From the NCBI GenBank assembly GCA_965222315.1, contig OZ244951.1, positions 2,976,001 through 3,040,000 of the forward strand: a stretch of 64,000 bases of DNA. The letters run 5' to 3'. A program made the position numbers and the translations under genes. A model generated the notes under the pieces. That model was not told the DNA's origin and ran no database searches. It saw only the letters and a list, made by a program, of their open reading frames with translations. Below are positions 1 through 8,211 of the stretch, piece by piece (the stretch's first letter is position 1; each line of letters opens with the position of its first letter). This stretch comes from JACKII01 sp965222315. GTDB taxonomy: Bacteria; Pseudomonadota; Alphaproteobacteria; Bin95.

Positions 1-441
1 CTCCTGGGCGAAGCTCTCGACCGAGCGCTCATGGTTGGCCGGGTCCTGGTACTCATCGACATAGTGGCCGGAGCCCATGACGATGTGCACGCCTGTCGCT
101 TGCGAGATGGCCTTCATGCCGTCAGGGTCCGGTTTCAGGCCGCCGACGGAGAGTTCGACGATGGCCTGGCCGCCCGATTCCTTCATGCGGGCCACCTCGC
201 GGATGGCCACGTCGCGGTCGAAGAACACCAGGTTGTTGGGTGACTTCACACTGCCATAGTTGATGTCGAAATAGGTACAGGGGCAGAGCGGCGGGCCCTG
301 GTCCTCGCTCGCCTGCATGGCGGGCGTGCGGATGTCCCAGAGCAGGTGCTCGTGCATCAGCGTCGCGCCCAAATCGGCGGGCTCGATCAGGCCGTTGACG
401 GTCTGGACCTTGCCGCGCAGGTCGTCACGGGAGAGGGGCAT
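1..441 (-). CDS. Phosphotriesterase-family metal-dependent hydrolase, N-terminal part
   Basis: Partial gene: the start is inside the window and the C-terminal part runs off the left edge, leaving 147 codons. The protein opens with a PTE-family N terminus: VNGLIEP, then MHEHLLWD at residues 29-36. That HxH pair (H30, H32) supplies two metal ligands in the amidohydrolase-fold phosphotriesterase family. Further on, VELSVGGLKPD and the TGVHIVMGSGHYVDEY stretch match the family's second and third beta strands. Members hydrolyse lactones, phosphotriesters or related esters in the cytoplasm; the substrate here cannot be told. The remaining metal ligands lie outside the window. It is divergent from the repeat protein that follows. 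ATG was chosen because homology begins right after it. Confidence 0.8.
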   Translation of the reverse strand, partial: MPLSRDDLRGKVQTVNGLIEPADLGATLMHEHLLWDIRTPAMQASEDQGPPLCPCTYFDINYGSVKSPNNLVFFDRDVAIREVARMKESGGQAIVELSVGGLKPDPDGMKAISQATGVHIVMGSGHYVDEYQDPANHERSVESFAQE

Positions 442-511
442 GGGCGAAGAACCTTTGCAAGCGGATGCGTTTGGCCCATGCTTACCCGGTCACGCGGGAA
501 ATGGAAGGCTC

Positions 512-2479
512 ATGGAGAGCGCAACGCCCCTGCAACCGCTGGAACTCGCCCACGAACTGGACGGCCTCGCCGACCGGCACCAGAACCGTGCGCGGATGTT
601 TTTGGTGATCGCGCTGGGGGTGATCGGACTTGGTATTGGGGCTGTGATGTTTTTGCCGCCGGTCATCGCCTGGGTCGACGCGCTCTTTAAGGAAGTTGAA
701 CCCGATGCAGTAGTGGAGACGCTGCAAACCAATATCAATGCCCGGACCGAAACGCTACAAGGCATCCTGAACAAGCAGCAAGCCCTGGTTGCCGCCCTGA
801 ACGTCGCGGACAAAACCCTAGGTGAGGTCTGGCAGCGGCAGGAGATTGCGGGCGCGGACGGCAATCCGCAGCAGGGCGAAATCCGAGGCATCATCGCCGT
901 CGGCGGCAGCTTGTTTGCCTTTGGTGGTGACTCCTTGGGCGGCAACGTAAAGGTGCTGTTGCTGAAGGGTGCTGTAGACGGCACCGGCTGGCAGCGGCAG
1001 GAGATTGCGGGCGCGAACGGCAATCCGCAGCAGGGCTTCATCAATGGCATCGCCACCGTTAGCGGCGGCCTGCTCGCCTATGGCCGCGACAACAGGAAGG
1101 TGCTGTTGCTGGAGGGCGCAGCGGACGGCAACGGCTGGCAACGGCAGGAGATTGCGGGCGCGAACGGCAATCCGCAGCAGGGCTCTATCCACGGCATTAC
1201 CGCCGTTGTCGGCGGCCTGCTCGTCTATGGCTCGGAATCCGCCAGGTTCAACAGGAAGGTGCTGTTGCTGAAGGGCGCAGCGGACGGCAACGGCTGGCAG
1301 CGGCAGGAGATTGCGGGCGCGAACGGCAATCCTCAGCAGGGCTTCATCAATGGCATCGCCAGCGTTAGCGGCGGCCTGCTCGCCTATGGCGGGGACTCTT
1401 ACAGCGACGACGGGAAGGTGCTGTTACTGGAGGGCGCAGCGGACGGCACCGGCTGGCTGTGGCAGAAGATTGCGGGCGTGGACGGTAATCCGCAGCAGGG
1501 CTGGATCAATGGCATCGCCGCCGTTGGCGGCGGCCTGCTCGCCTATGGCGGGGCCTCTTACAGGCACGACAGGAAGGTGCTGTTGCTGAAGGGCGCAACG
1601 GACGGCACCGGCTGGCTGTGGCAGAACATTGCGGGCGTGGACGGTAATCCGCAGCAGGGCGATATCTACGGCATCACCGCCGTTGACAACGGCCTGCTCG
1701 CCTACGGCTCGGACTCCCTTAGGGGCGACAGGAAGGTACTGTTGCTGAAGAGCGCGCCGGACGGAACCGGGTGGCAGCGGCAAGAGATTGCGGGCGTGGA
1801 CGGCAATCCGCAGCAGGGCTGGATCAATGGCATCTCCGCCGTTGACGACGGCCTGCTCGCCTATGGCGGGGACTCTTACAGCGACGACGGGAAGGTGCTG
1901 TTGCTGAAGGCTGCCACAGGAAGCGTTGGCATGCTCGGCCATCAATCCGCGCTGACGCCCCCGCCGGATGCCCCGGACGACGACGAGGATTCAACGGCTG
2001 CGCAAGCCTCATTCGCCGCTAGCAAAGCGCTGCTCGAAGAGCCAGCCCTCCTGCTACCCGCGTCGATCCGCCAACTCCATGACCCTGATGCCCCAAAGAA
2101 TTGGGATACCAACTGGACCGAACGGGCCAACCTCCGACTCAATTACAAAGAACTCGTTGAAGCACGGGCGGATGCTGACGACTGGCAACGGCTCAGCCGT
2201 ATTTCCACCCGCGTCGCAGTGCTCGCCCTGCTGATCTACCTCGTGCAGCTTTGCATCAACCTCTACCGCTACAACGTCAAGCTCGGCGGGTTCTACCGTG
2301 GGCGGGCGCAGACCCTGCGCTTCATCGCAGCCCAGCCGGGCGGGCAGGGCTACACCGTTGCCGACCTGACCGCTCTGTTCGCCGGTCTCTCCCCCGACCA
2401 GGTTGGCTTCGACAGGCAGCCAACCTCCCCCATGCAGCAGATTGTCGATATCGCCAAGACAACGCCGCGCGGCCGCTAA
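512..2479 (+). CDS. Membrane protein with seven tandem near-identical ~53-residue repeats (probable beta-propeller)
   Basis: Not a family I can name. The 655-residue protein has a short polar N terminus, a hydrophobic segment at about residues 30-53 and a helical stretch at about 60-105. Seven repeats with the core WQRQEIAGxxGNPQQG...GLLAYGxDS...KVLLLKG follow at about residues 107-473. After an acidic/proline-rich linker comes a second hydrophobic segment (about 563-587) and a basic tail of about 65 residues containing LGGFYRGRAQTLRF. Seven blades of this size with Trp, Gly and hydrophobic strand patterns suggest a seven-bladed beta-propeller. Two membrane segments would put it outside the inner membrane with both ends in the cytoplasm (inference). 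The start at 512 has GGAAGG a few bases upstream; the frame stays open to 317 but without membrane-protein character. Stand-alone gene. Confidence 0.75.
   Translation: MESATPLQPLELAHELDGLADRHQNRARMFLVIALGVIGLGIGAVMFLPPVIAWVDALFKEVEPDAVVETLQTNINARTETLQGILNKQQALVAALNVADKTLGEVWQRQEIAGADGNPQQGEIRGIIAVGGSLFAFGGDSLGGNVKVLLLKGAVDGTGWQRQEIAGANGNPQQGFINGIATVSGGLLAYGRDNRKVLLLEGAADGNGWQRQEIAGANGNPQQGSIHGITAVVGGLLVYGSESARFNRKVLLLKGAADGNGWQRQEIAGANGNPQQGFINGIASVSGGLLAYGGDSYSDDGKVLLLEGAADGTGWLWQKIAGVDGNPQQGWINGIAAVGGGLLAYGGASYRHDRKVLLLKGATDGTGWLWQNIAGVDGNPQQGDIYGITAVDNGLLAYGSDSLRGDRKVLLLKSAPDGTGWQRQEIAGVDGNPQQGWINGISAVDDGLLAYGGDSYSDDGKVLLLKAATGSVGMLGHQSALTPPPDAPDDDEDSTAAQASFAASKALLEEPALLLPASIRQLHDPDAPKNWDTNWTERANLRLNYKELVEARADADDWQRLSRISTRVAVLALLIYLVQLCINLYRYNVKLGGFYRGRAQTLRFIAAQPGGQGYTVADLTALFAGLSPDQVGFDRQPTSPMQQIVDIAKTTPRGR
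830..1930 (+). repeat. Seven tandem in-frame repeats inside the propeller-like gene
   Basis: The repeats start at the TGG codons at 830, 989, 1136, 1295, 1454, 1613 and 1772. Spacing is 159 bp in every case except repeat 2, which is 147 bp. Blocks such as the one encoding QEIAGANGNPQQG are identical or differ by one base between units (for example near 1000, 1147 and 1306). The repeats are therefore conserved at DNA level as well as protein level. This points to recent duplication or ongoing homogenisation by recombination. Confidence 0.9.
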
Positions 2480-2638
2480 CCTCCGGCAGCACGCCAGCCC
2501 GGCGATACAACGCGGATCGGCCATCCGGCCTCCCCACAAGCCCTAATCCCACACAATTCCCGTCCCTCCGCTTGCCACCCTCCGGTTCGCCTGCAAGACT
2601 GCGCGCCACCTTATGCCATCCCCAGGAGACCCTGCCTC

Positions 2639-4183
2639 ATGAACGGTGCCGAAGCCCTTATGTCCGTGGCCAAACAGGCCGGAACCGAGATCTGTTTCGC
2701 CAATCCCGGCACCACCGAAATGCCCATGGTCATGGCCATGGATTCGGCCCCCGGCATCCGCCCGGTCCTCTCCCTGCATGAGAACGTGTGCAGCGCCGCG
2801 GCGGACAGCTACGGCCGGCTAGCGGGCAAGCCCGCCATGACCATCACCCATCTGGGGCCGGGCTTCGCCAATTCCTGCGCGAACCAGCATAATGCCAGGC
2901 GGGCCTTCGCGCCGATCTTCAACGTGATCGGCCAGCACTCCACCTGGCACTACGACGCCGACGCGCCGCTCTCCATGGACATTCTGGGCCTCGCCGGCAC
3001 CGTTTCCGGCTGGGTGCGGGAGACCAAGGGGCCGGAGACGGTCGCCCAGGACATCGTGGACGGCATCACCTTCGCCCTCGGCCAGCGGGGCCGCATCGCA
3101 AGCCTCAGCTTCCCGCACGACCACCAGATGGCGGAGGTCTCGGCCAATCCGAAGCTCGGCAAACCGGAGCCGCTGGAGGCCGTGGACGGCAAGCTGGTGG
3201 ATCAGGCCGCGGCCATGCTGAAGAACGGCCGCAAGACCGCTCTGCTGATTGGCGGCACGGCCCTGAAGGAAAAGGGCCTGATGCTCGCCGCCAAGCTGAA
3301 GGCCGCGCATGGCTGCGATCTGGTGATCGAGGGCTCGTTCTCCCTGATGGAATGCGGCGCGGGCCTGCCGGACCATATCCGCATGCCCTACCCGCCAGAG
3401 CCCGCCCAGGCGCTGATGGATAGCTATGAGCAGGTGATCGTGATCGGCACCAAGCTGCCGGTCAGCTTCTTCGGCTGGCCGGATGCGCCGAGCCAGTACC
3501 TCCGCGGCCGGGACGGTGTCGTGCATGTGGGTGGCCATGTCTGTGACGCCGTCGCAGCACTGGACGGACTCGTGCAGGGCACGGGCGCTGCCGGTGCAAC
3601 GCCGTCCGTCACCAAACTGGAAGTGCCCGGCATGCCGAGCGGCACGCTGACGCCGGACCTGCTCTGCCAGACCTTCACCGCCCTCCAACCGGAGGACGCG
3701 GTGATCGTGCCGACAGCGGTGACGACCGGGCGGCTCTATGGCCCGATGTCGACCAAGCTGCCGCGTCACACCCAGATCAGCCTCTGCGGCGGCGCCATCG
3801 GCGAAGGGCCTGGCCTGGCCCTCGGCGCGGCGCTCGCCTGCCCGGATCAGCCAATCCTCAACCTGCAGGCCGACGGCTCCGGCGCCTACCTGCCCCAGGC
3901 GTTCTGGAGCCAGGCGCGGGAGGGCGCGAACGTCACGACCGTGATCTGCTCCAACCGCAAGTACCAGATCCTGATCGGCGAGATGACCCGCGCCGGCATG
4001 AACCAGCCGGGCGAGCACTCCCAGGCATTGACCGAGCTGGACAACCCGCCGCTGGACTGGGTCTCGATCGCCAAGGGCTTCGGCGTGCCGGGCGAATGCG
4101 TCGACACCTGCGAGGGGCTGGCCGACGCGATGAAGCGAGGCATGGCCACGCCGGGGCCGTATCTGGTCGAGGCGCGGATTTAG
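2639..4183 (+). CDS. Thiamine-diphosphate enzyme, acetolactate synthase / benzoylformate decarboxylase type
   Basis: A 514-residue TPP enzyme with the usual three-domain order. The N-terminal PYR domain has a GTTEMPM segment and catalytic glutamate E48 in SLHENV. A central Rossmann-like domain follows. The C-terminal PP domain carries ADGSGAY near residue 410 and an Asn near 437 in SNRKYQI, forming the Mg-diphosphate site; the usual first Gly of GDG is Ala here. It is shorter than true acetolactate synthases (about 560-590), no small subunit lies nearby, and it sits beside an acyl-CoA dehydrogenase and a TauD protein. A catabolic 2-oxoacid decarboxylase or ligase role is therefore more likely than valine synthesis (inference). 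An AGGAG ribosome site lies about 13 bases before the ATG. Confidence 0.8.
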   Translation: MNGAEALMSVAKQAGTEICFANPGTTEMPMVMAMDSAPGIRPVLSLHENVCSAAADSYGRLAGKPAMTITHLGPGFANSCANQHNARRAFAPIFNVIGQHSTWHYDADAPLSMDILGLAGTVSGWVRETKGPETVAQDIVDGITFALGQRGRIASLSFPHDHQMAEVSANPKLGKPEPLEAVDGKLVDQAAAMLKNGRKTALLIGGTALKEKGLMLAAKLKAAHGCDLVIEGSFSLMECGAGLPDHIRMPYPPEPAQALMDSYEQVIVIGTKLPVSFFGWPDAPSQYLRGRDGVVHVGGHVCDAVAALDGLVQGTGAAGATPSVTKLEVPGMPSGTLTPDLLCQTFTALQPEDAVIVPTAVTTGRLYGPMSTKLPRHTQISLCGGAIGEGPGLALGAALACPDQPILNLQADGSGAYLPQAFWSQAREGANVTTVICSNRKYQILIGEMTRAGMNQPGEHSQALTELDNPPLDWVSIAKGFGVPGECVDTCEGLADAMKRGMATPGPYLVEARI

Positions 4184-4255
4184 CCAAGCCCAACTTCCCG
4201 GACGGCTCACCAGAGCCGATCCGGGGAGAATTCAGAATCGTAGGAAACAGCCGCC

Positions 4256-5335
4256 ATGACCGACTGGCCCGTCCGCGCCAAAGCCTTCGCCGAGCAACAC
4301 GTCGCACCGGTGACCGGCATCCACGAGATGGACGCCCTGCCCGACGCGATTTGGCAGGCGATGGCGGACGAGGGCCTGCTGGCGCTCTCCACGCCGGCGG
4401 ACTATGGCGGCACGGCCATCGACCCTGCCACCCAGATCGCCACCGTCGAGGCATTCGTCCGCGCCGCCCGCAATACCGGCGTCGGCGCGATCTGGCAGGC
4501 GCATCTGCACAATGCGGGTTTCGTCATCAACCGCCTCGGCAATGATGAGCAGCAGGCCAAGTACCTGCCCGGTCTTGCCGGCGGCGAGGTGCGCATGGCG
4601 GTCTCCATCTCCGAGCCCAAGGTCGGCGCCCACCCGAAGCACCTGACCACGCGCGCCGAACCCGATGGAGACGGCTGGCGCATCACCGGCGAGAAGAGCT
4701 ACCTGACCCAGGGGCCGCAGGCGACGGTCATTGCCGTGCTCGCCATCACGTCTGAGGACAAGGGCGTCAAGCGCTACAGCATTTTCCTGGTGCCGAAGGG
4801 CACGGACGGTCTCGAATATGTGCCGGGCGGCAATGTCGACTACCTGAAGCCATCCTCCCACTGCGGCCTGAAACTGCACGGCGTCCGGGTCGGGCCGGAG
4901 GCATTGCTGGGGCCGCTTGGGCAGGGCTACGACCTGCTGGGGAAGCCGATGCGCGACCATGAGGATCTGGTCAATCTGGGCAGCCGCTTCGGCGCGTTCG
5001 CCGCAGAACTCGACGCGCTGAAGGAAGCCACCAATGGCGACCTTGGCGAGCACGCCGCCGCCTTCGGCATGCTGGTCGCCTCGCGCGATGGGATGAAGGC
5101 TCTCGCGGGGATGGCCGTTGATGCTGGCGTCGGCTCCCCCCGCGCGGAGCAATTGCTGCTGGATATCCGAAATCGCTCCCACGCCTGGCAGCGGGATTTC
5201 GTGGCCCTTGTCGAAGCGCTCGGTGTGACCTTGCCGCCCCGCGAAGCCAGCCTAGTGCGGGACATGAACAAACTGCGCGACGTGGCCGCCTACGTCCAGA
5301 AGATCAAGATGGAACGGCTAGCGGCAGGCTGGTAG
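4256..5335 (+). CDS. Acyl-CoA dehydrogenase family protein
   Basis: The 359-residue protein has the acyl-CoA dehydrogenase fold. The N-terminal helical domain includes DEGLLALSTPADYGG. The middle beta domain has AVSISEP and the WRITGEKSYLTQGP signature (typically WxIxGxKxxITN). The C-terminal helical domain ends in RDMNKLRDVAAYVQKIK. It uses FAD to oxidise an acyl-CoA or related thioester, passing electrons to ETF. The C-terminal YAGTNE-like catalytic segment of classical members is absent, so the substrate and even the desaturation chemistry are open. It follows the TPP enzyme on the same strand with a 72-base gap and precedes the dioxygenase, so the three may be one catabolic unit. Confidence 0.8.
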   Translation: MTDWPVRAKAFAEQHVAPVTGIHEMDALPDAIWQAMADEGLLALSTPADYGGTAIDPATQIATVEAFVRAARNTGVGAIWQAHLHNAGFVINRLGNDEQQAKYLPGLAGGEVRMAVSISEPKVGAHPKHLTTRAEPDGDGWRITGEKSYLTQGPQATVIAVLAITSEDKGVKRYSIFLVPKGTDGLEYVPGGNVDYLKPSSHCGLKLHGVRVGPEALLGPLGQGYDLLGKPMRDHEDLVNLGSRFGAFAAELDALKEATNGDLGEHAAAFGMLVASRDGMKALAGMAVDAGVGSPRAEQLLLDIRNRSHAWQRDFVALVEALGVTLPPREASLVRDMNKLRDVAAYVQKIKMERLAAGW

Positions 5336-5404
5336 GGCCTTCCCGCTGGCGCGGGATGCGCTAGACTGGCGGACAAATACCGGAAAGCGACCGGAGGAAC
5401 CGAC

Positions 5405-6331
5405 ATGACTGCGCCATCCATCACCATTTGCCCCGTGAACGATGATTTCGTCGCCGAGATCGGCGATGTGGATCTCGCCAACCCGGCAGCCGAACAGGTC
5501 GATGCGATAAAACAGGCTTTCTGGCAGTACGCAGTGCTGGTTTTTCCTGACCAGAACCTGACCCAGGAAGAGCATATCGCCTTCGCCAAGCATTTCGGGC
5601 CGATGGATAAGTCTGTGCTGAAGAAGGCGATCTCCGACCACAAGCTGCGTATCCGGGAAGACATTGCCGATGTCTCAAATCTTGGCCCCGACAACGGTAT
5701 TCTGGCGGAGAGCAACCGCCTGCGCCGCCTGCAACTCGGCAACCGGCTCTGGCACACGGACTCCTCGTTCAAGTACGTGCCGGCGCTAACCTCCATGCTC
5801 TATGCGCGGGAGATCCCGCCAGTGGGCGGCCAGACAGCCTTCGCCGACCTGCGCGCCGCTTATGACGCGCTCGATCAGGCGACCAAAGCCAGGCTGGAGG
5901 GCCTGGTGGCCGAGCACTCCCTGGTCTATTCGCGCGAACGCATGGGCTACACGGATTGGGAGGAAGGCGAGCGCCAGGCCGTCAGCGCCGTGCCGCAGAC
6001 CATGGTCCGCACCGTGCCCCAGACCGGCCGCAAGAATTTGTTCGTCGCCTCCCACGCCGGACACATCGCCGGTATGGACGACCGGGAAGCCCGCGCGCTC
6101 ATCGACCAGATGCTGGCGCACGCAACCCAGCGCCAGTTCACCCACGTGCACCGCTGGCGGGTTGGCGATCTGGTCATGTGGGACAACCGCTGCACGCTCC
6201 ACCGTGGCCTGCCGTTCGACGATCTGCGCTACCGCCGCGACGTGCAGCGGGCGACCGTGCTCGACGTGGCCAACTCCTGCGAGCAGGAAGGCATCACGCC
6301 TCCGGAAGTGCATCTGCGCGCGGCGCAGTGA
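5405..6331 (+). CDS. TauD/TfdA-family Fe(II)/2-oxoglutarate dioxygenase
   Basis: The 308-residue protein is a complete member of the TauD/TfdA family, which hydroxylates taurine, 2,4-D and similar acids using Fe(II), O2 and 2-oxoglutarate. The facial triad is visible: H117 and D119 in LWHTDSSF, and H266 in CTLHRGLPFD. Downstream RYRRDVQRATV contains the arginine region that binds the 2-oxoglutarate carboxylate. N-terminal ILVFPDQ-like (here LVFPDQNL) and PPVGGQTAFADLRAAYDAL segments are family hallmarks. TfdA-like rather than TauD-like in overall look, but the substrate is not assignable. It follows the acyl-CoA dehydrogenase with a 69-base gap and a GGAGG-type site before the ATG. Confidence 0.87.
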   Translation: MTAPSITICPVNDDFVAEIGDVDLANPAAEQVDAIKQAFWQYAVLVFPDQNLTQEEHIAFAKHFGPMDKSVLKKAISDHKLRIREDIADVSNLGPDNGILAESNRLRRLQLGNRLWHTDSSFKYVPALTSMLYAREIPPVGGQTAFADLRAAYDALDQATKARLEGLVAEHSLVYSRERMGYTDWEEGERQAVSAVPQTMVRTVPQTGRKNLFVASHAGHIAGMDDREARALIDQMLAHATQRQFTHVHRWRVGDLVMWDNRCTLHRGLPFDDLRYRRDVQRATVLDVANSCEQEGITPPEVHLRAAQ

Positions 6332-6337
6332 GGGCTG

Positions 6338-6652
6338 TTAAGCCTTCTTCTCGTTCAACACCGCGGTGAGCTTGGCCGCGGCTTCGAGCAACTGCTCGCG
6401 TTCATAGGGCTGCATCGTCTCGACGGAGGCCATGCTTTCTGCCGCGGCGCCCAGGATATCCGCCATCAACTGGAAGTGCAGGTGGAAACCGACATGGCGC
6501 TTCTGTTCGCCCTCGCGGGTCAGGTGGATATGCACGCCCTCGGCATCGGCGGAGACGTCGTAACGGCTCTCGCGGGTGAAGGTGCCGTGGTAGAATTTGT
6601 CCGGGAAGTCGATGGAAACTTCTGCGCGGTCGGATATGGGTTTGGACGTCAT
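6338..6652 (-). CDS. Conserved-looking hypothetical protein, 104 residues
   Basis: I do not recognise the family. The protein is small, soluble and acidic, with no signal peptide or membrane segment. The N-terminal half is probably beta-rich (KFYHGTF, SRYDVSADAEGVHIHLT, KRHVGFHLHFQL) and the C-terminal half helical (LMADILGAAAESM, EREQLLEAAAKLTAVL). It converges tail to tail with the dioxygenase (6 bases apart) and lies downstream of the LLM flavoprotein on the same strand. Codon use matches its neighbours and the frame is intact, which supports a real gene. Confidence 0.6.
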   Translation of the reverse strand: MTSKPISDRAEVSIDFPDKFYHGTFTRESRYDVSADAEGVHIHLTREGEQKRHVGFHLHFQLMADILGAAAESMASVETMQPYEREQLLEAAAKLTAVLNEKKA

Positions 6653-6757
6653 CGCTGGCTACCCTGCCCCGGCCGTTAATGCCGAGGTCTCGATAGGTAC
6701 ATTACAGACAGAAGATGGCCCGGACCGCCGTCTTCGACGAGTCCGGGATGGTTGCGC

Positions 6758-7954
6758 CTACTCCGCCGCCTGGCTTTTCTGGCCGCGGGGATTGGTCCAT
6801 TCCTTGCCACTCTTTTCCTCGTATTTCTTGATCGCATCCTCGACGCTCTTCGCCGCCGCGTTCACGAACTTCTCGCGGTTCTCGGTCGAGTAGTTGTAGG
6901 AGAACTCGCGCAGGAAGTTCGACTTGCGGAAATGCGGGGCGACATAGCGGGCGATCAGTTCGTAGGAGCGCTTGGTCTGCTCCCAGTCGGCCCAGTTGTG
7001 CGCCAGTTGCATCAGCGCACCGAAGCCGCCGGAGCCGCGCTGCAGGTGCTCGACAAACTCGCAGGCATCGTCCGGCGTGCCGATGCAGGCGGACTTGGTC
7101 TCGATCAGGTATTCGATCGGGTCGTCGATGTCCGGCGGAATGATCGGGAAGGTCGCCACGTCGGAGAAGTACTTGGTCCACTTCTTCAGCCCGAAGGCGA
7201 CATTGTCCCGCGCTTTCTGTCGGGTCTCGGCGACATGCATGAGCGTGACCATGCGCCAGTTGTCTCTGGAGACGCTCTGGCCATTTTCCTGGGCCGTCTC
7301 CTCGCAGGTTTGCCAGTTGCGGGCGTGCGCCTCCAGCGCCGCGTCGGATGTGCCGCCAATCGACAACATGCCGACGCCATGCCGGCCGGCCGCCAGCGCG
7401 CCGGTGGGCGAACGGCTGGAGGCGACGGCGATATCAGGCCCGCCTTCCGAATACATCGGCAATTGCAGCCGCGCATCCTGCAGCTTGAACCAGTCGGTCT
7501 CTGCGTTGACCAGTTCGCCGCGCAGAAGCGGCATGATCACGTCGATGGCCTCATGCATCATGCGGCGCTGCTGTTCCGGATCGACGCCCATGCGGTAGGC
7601 ATCGCCCGCGAGCGCGCCGGGGCCGAAGCCGAACAGGAAGCGGCCGCGCATCATGTGGTCGAGTTGCGCCACCCGGTTCGCAACCATGAAGGGGTTGTGG
7701 TAGGGAAGCGAGATCACGCCGGAGCCGATTTTGATGGAGCGCGTTTTCTCCGCCGCCACGGCGCAGAATATCTCCGGCGAAGAGATGATCTCGAAGCCGC
7801 CGGAATGATGCTCCCCGATCCAGGCCTCGTCATAGTCGAGACTGTCCAGGTGTTGGACCAACGCCATGTCCCGGTCGATGGCGAGCGTGGGGTTCTCGTC
7901 CATGGCGTGGAACGGGGCGAGGAAGATGCCGAAGCGCATGTGATTGACGGACAT
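6758..7954 (-). CDS. LLM-class flavin-dependent monooxygenase (bacterial luciferase family)
   Basis: The 398-residue TIM-barrel flavoprotein belongs to the luciferase-like monooxygenases. The N terminus MRFGIFLAPFHAMDENPT, then the AWIGEHH motif, IKIGSGVISLPYHNPFMVA and RGRFLFGFGPGAL are typical of the limonene-monooxygenase-like branch. Such enzymes use FMNH2 from a separate reductase to oxidise an organic substrate with O2. No flavin reductase gene is adjacent, so the partner must be elsewhere. The substrate is unknown. The C-terminal basic tail after about residue 375 is not conserved in character. Confidence 0.85.
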   Translation of the reverse strand: MSVNHMRFGIFLAPFHAMDENPTLAIDRDMALVQHLDSLDYDEAWIGEHHSGGFEIISSPEIFCAVAAEKTRSIKIGSGVISLPYHNPFMVANRVAQLDHMMRGRFLFGFGPGALAGDAYRMGVDPEQQRRMMHEAIDVIMPLLRGELVNAETDWFKLQDARLQLPMYSEGGPDIAVASSRSPTGALAAGRHGVGMLSIGGTSDAALEAHARNWQTCEETAQENGQSVSRDNWRMVTLMHVAETRQKARDNVAFGLKKWTKYFSDVATFPIIPPDIDDPIEYLIETKSACIGTPDDACEFVEHLQRGSGGFGALMQLAHNWADWEQTKRSYELIARYVAPHFRKSNFLREFSYNYSTENREKFVNAAAKSVEDAIKKYEEKSGKEWTNPRGQKSQAAE

Positions 7955-8080
7955 GGGGCGGAGTCCTTTAAACGTTGTTCTGTGTTACTGCGCCTAAGAC
8001 TAAAGGAGAACGGCTCTGCTGATAAGGGGTTTGGCATCACGCGTCGTTGGGTCCGAGGATCATGTATCCGAAGCCAGTCA

Positions 8081-8096
8081 TGTGATGGTTATCACA
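8081..8096. promoter_or_regulatory. Perfect CRP-type palindrome
   Basis: TGTGATGGTTATCACA is an exact TGTGA-N6-TCACA inverted repeat, the classical CRP/FNR-superfamily operator. It lies between the divergently transcribed LLM gene (start 7954) and the VPLPA-tagged protein (start 8212), so it could control either. A second copy of the same consensus occurs at 31226-31241. Binding is inferred from the motif only. Confidence 0.45.
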
Positions 8097-8211
8097 GTGT
8101 AAGCAATAATGCGGCTCGTTTGCGCCAAAACGCATTGCAGCCTTGCTAACTCATGCCATCTGTCAGCCGTCGGCACGAAATGACCGGCGACAACAAGACA
8201 GGATAGAGCAG

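Noticed and set aside
818..1945. Repeat-containing frames on the minus strand of the propeller gene
   Set aside because: Tandem DNA repeats make every frame repetitive; the plus-strand protein has a better start, membrane segments and a defined C terminus.
2639..4183. Calling the TPP enzyme ilvB
   Set aside because: It is too short for the catalytic subunit of acetolactate synthase, has no regulatory-subunit neighbour and lies in a catabolic setting.
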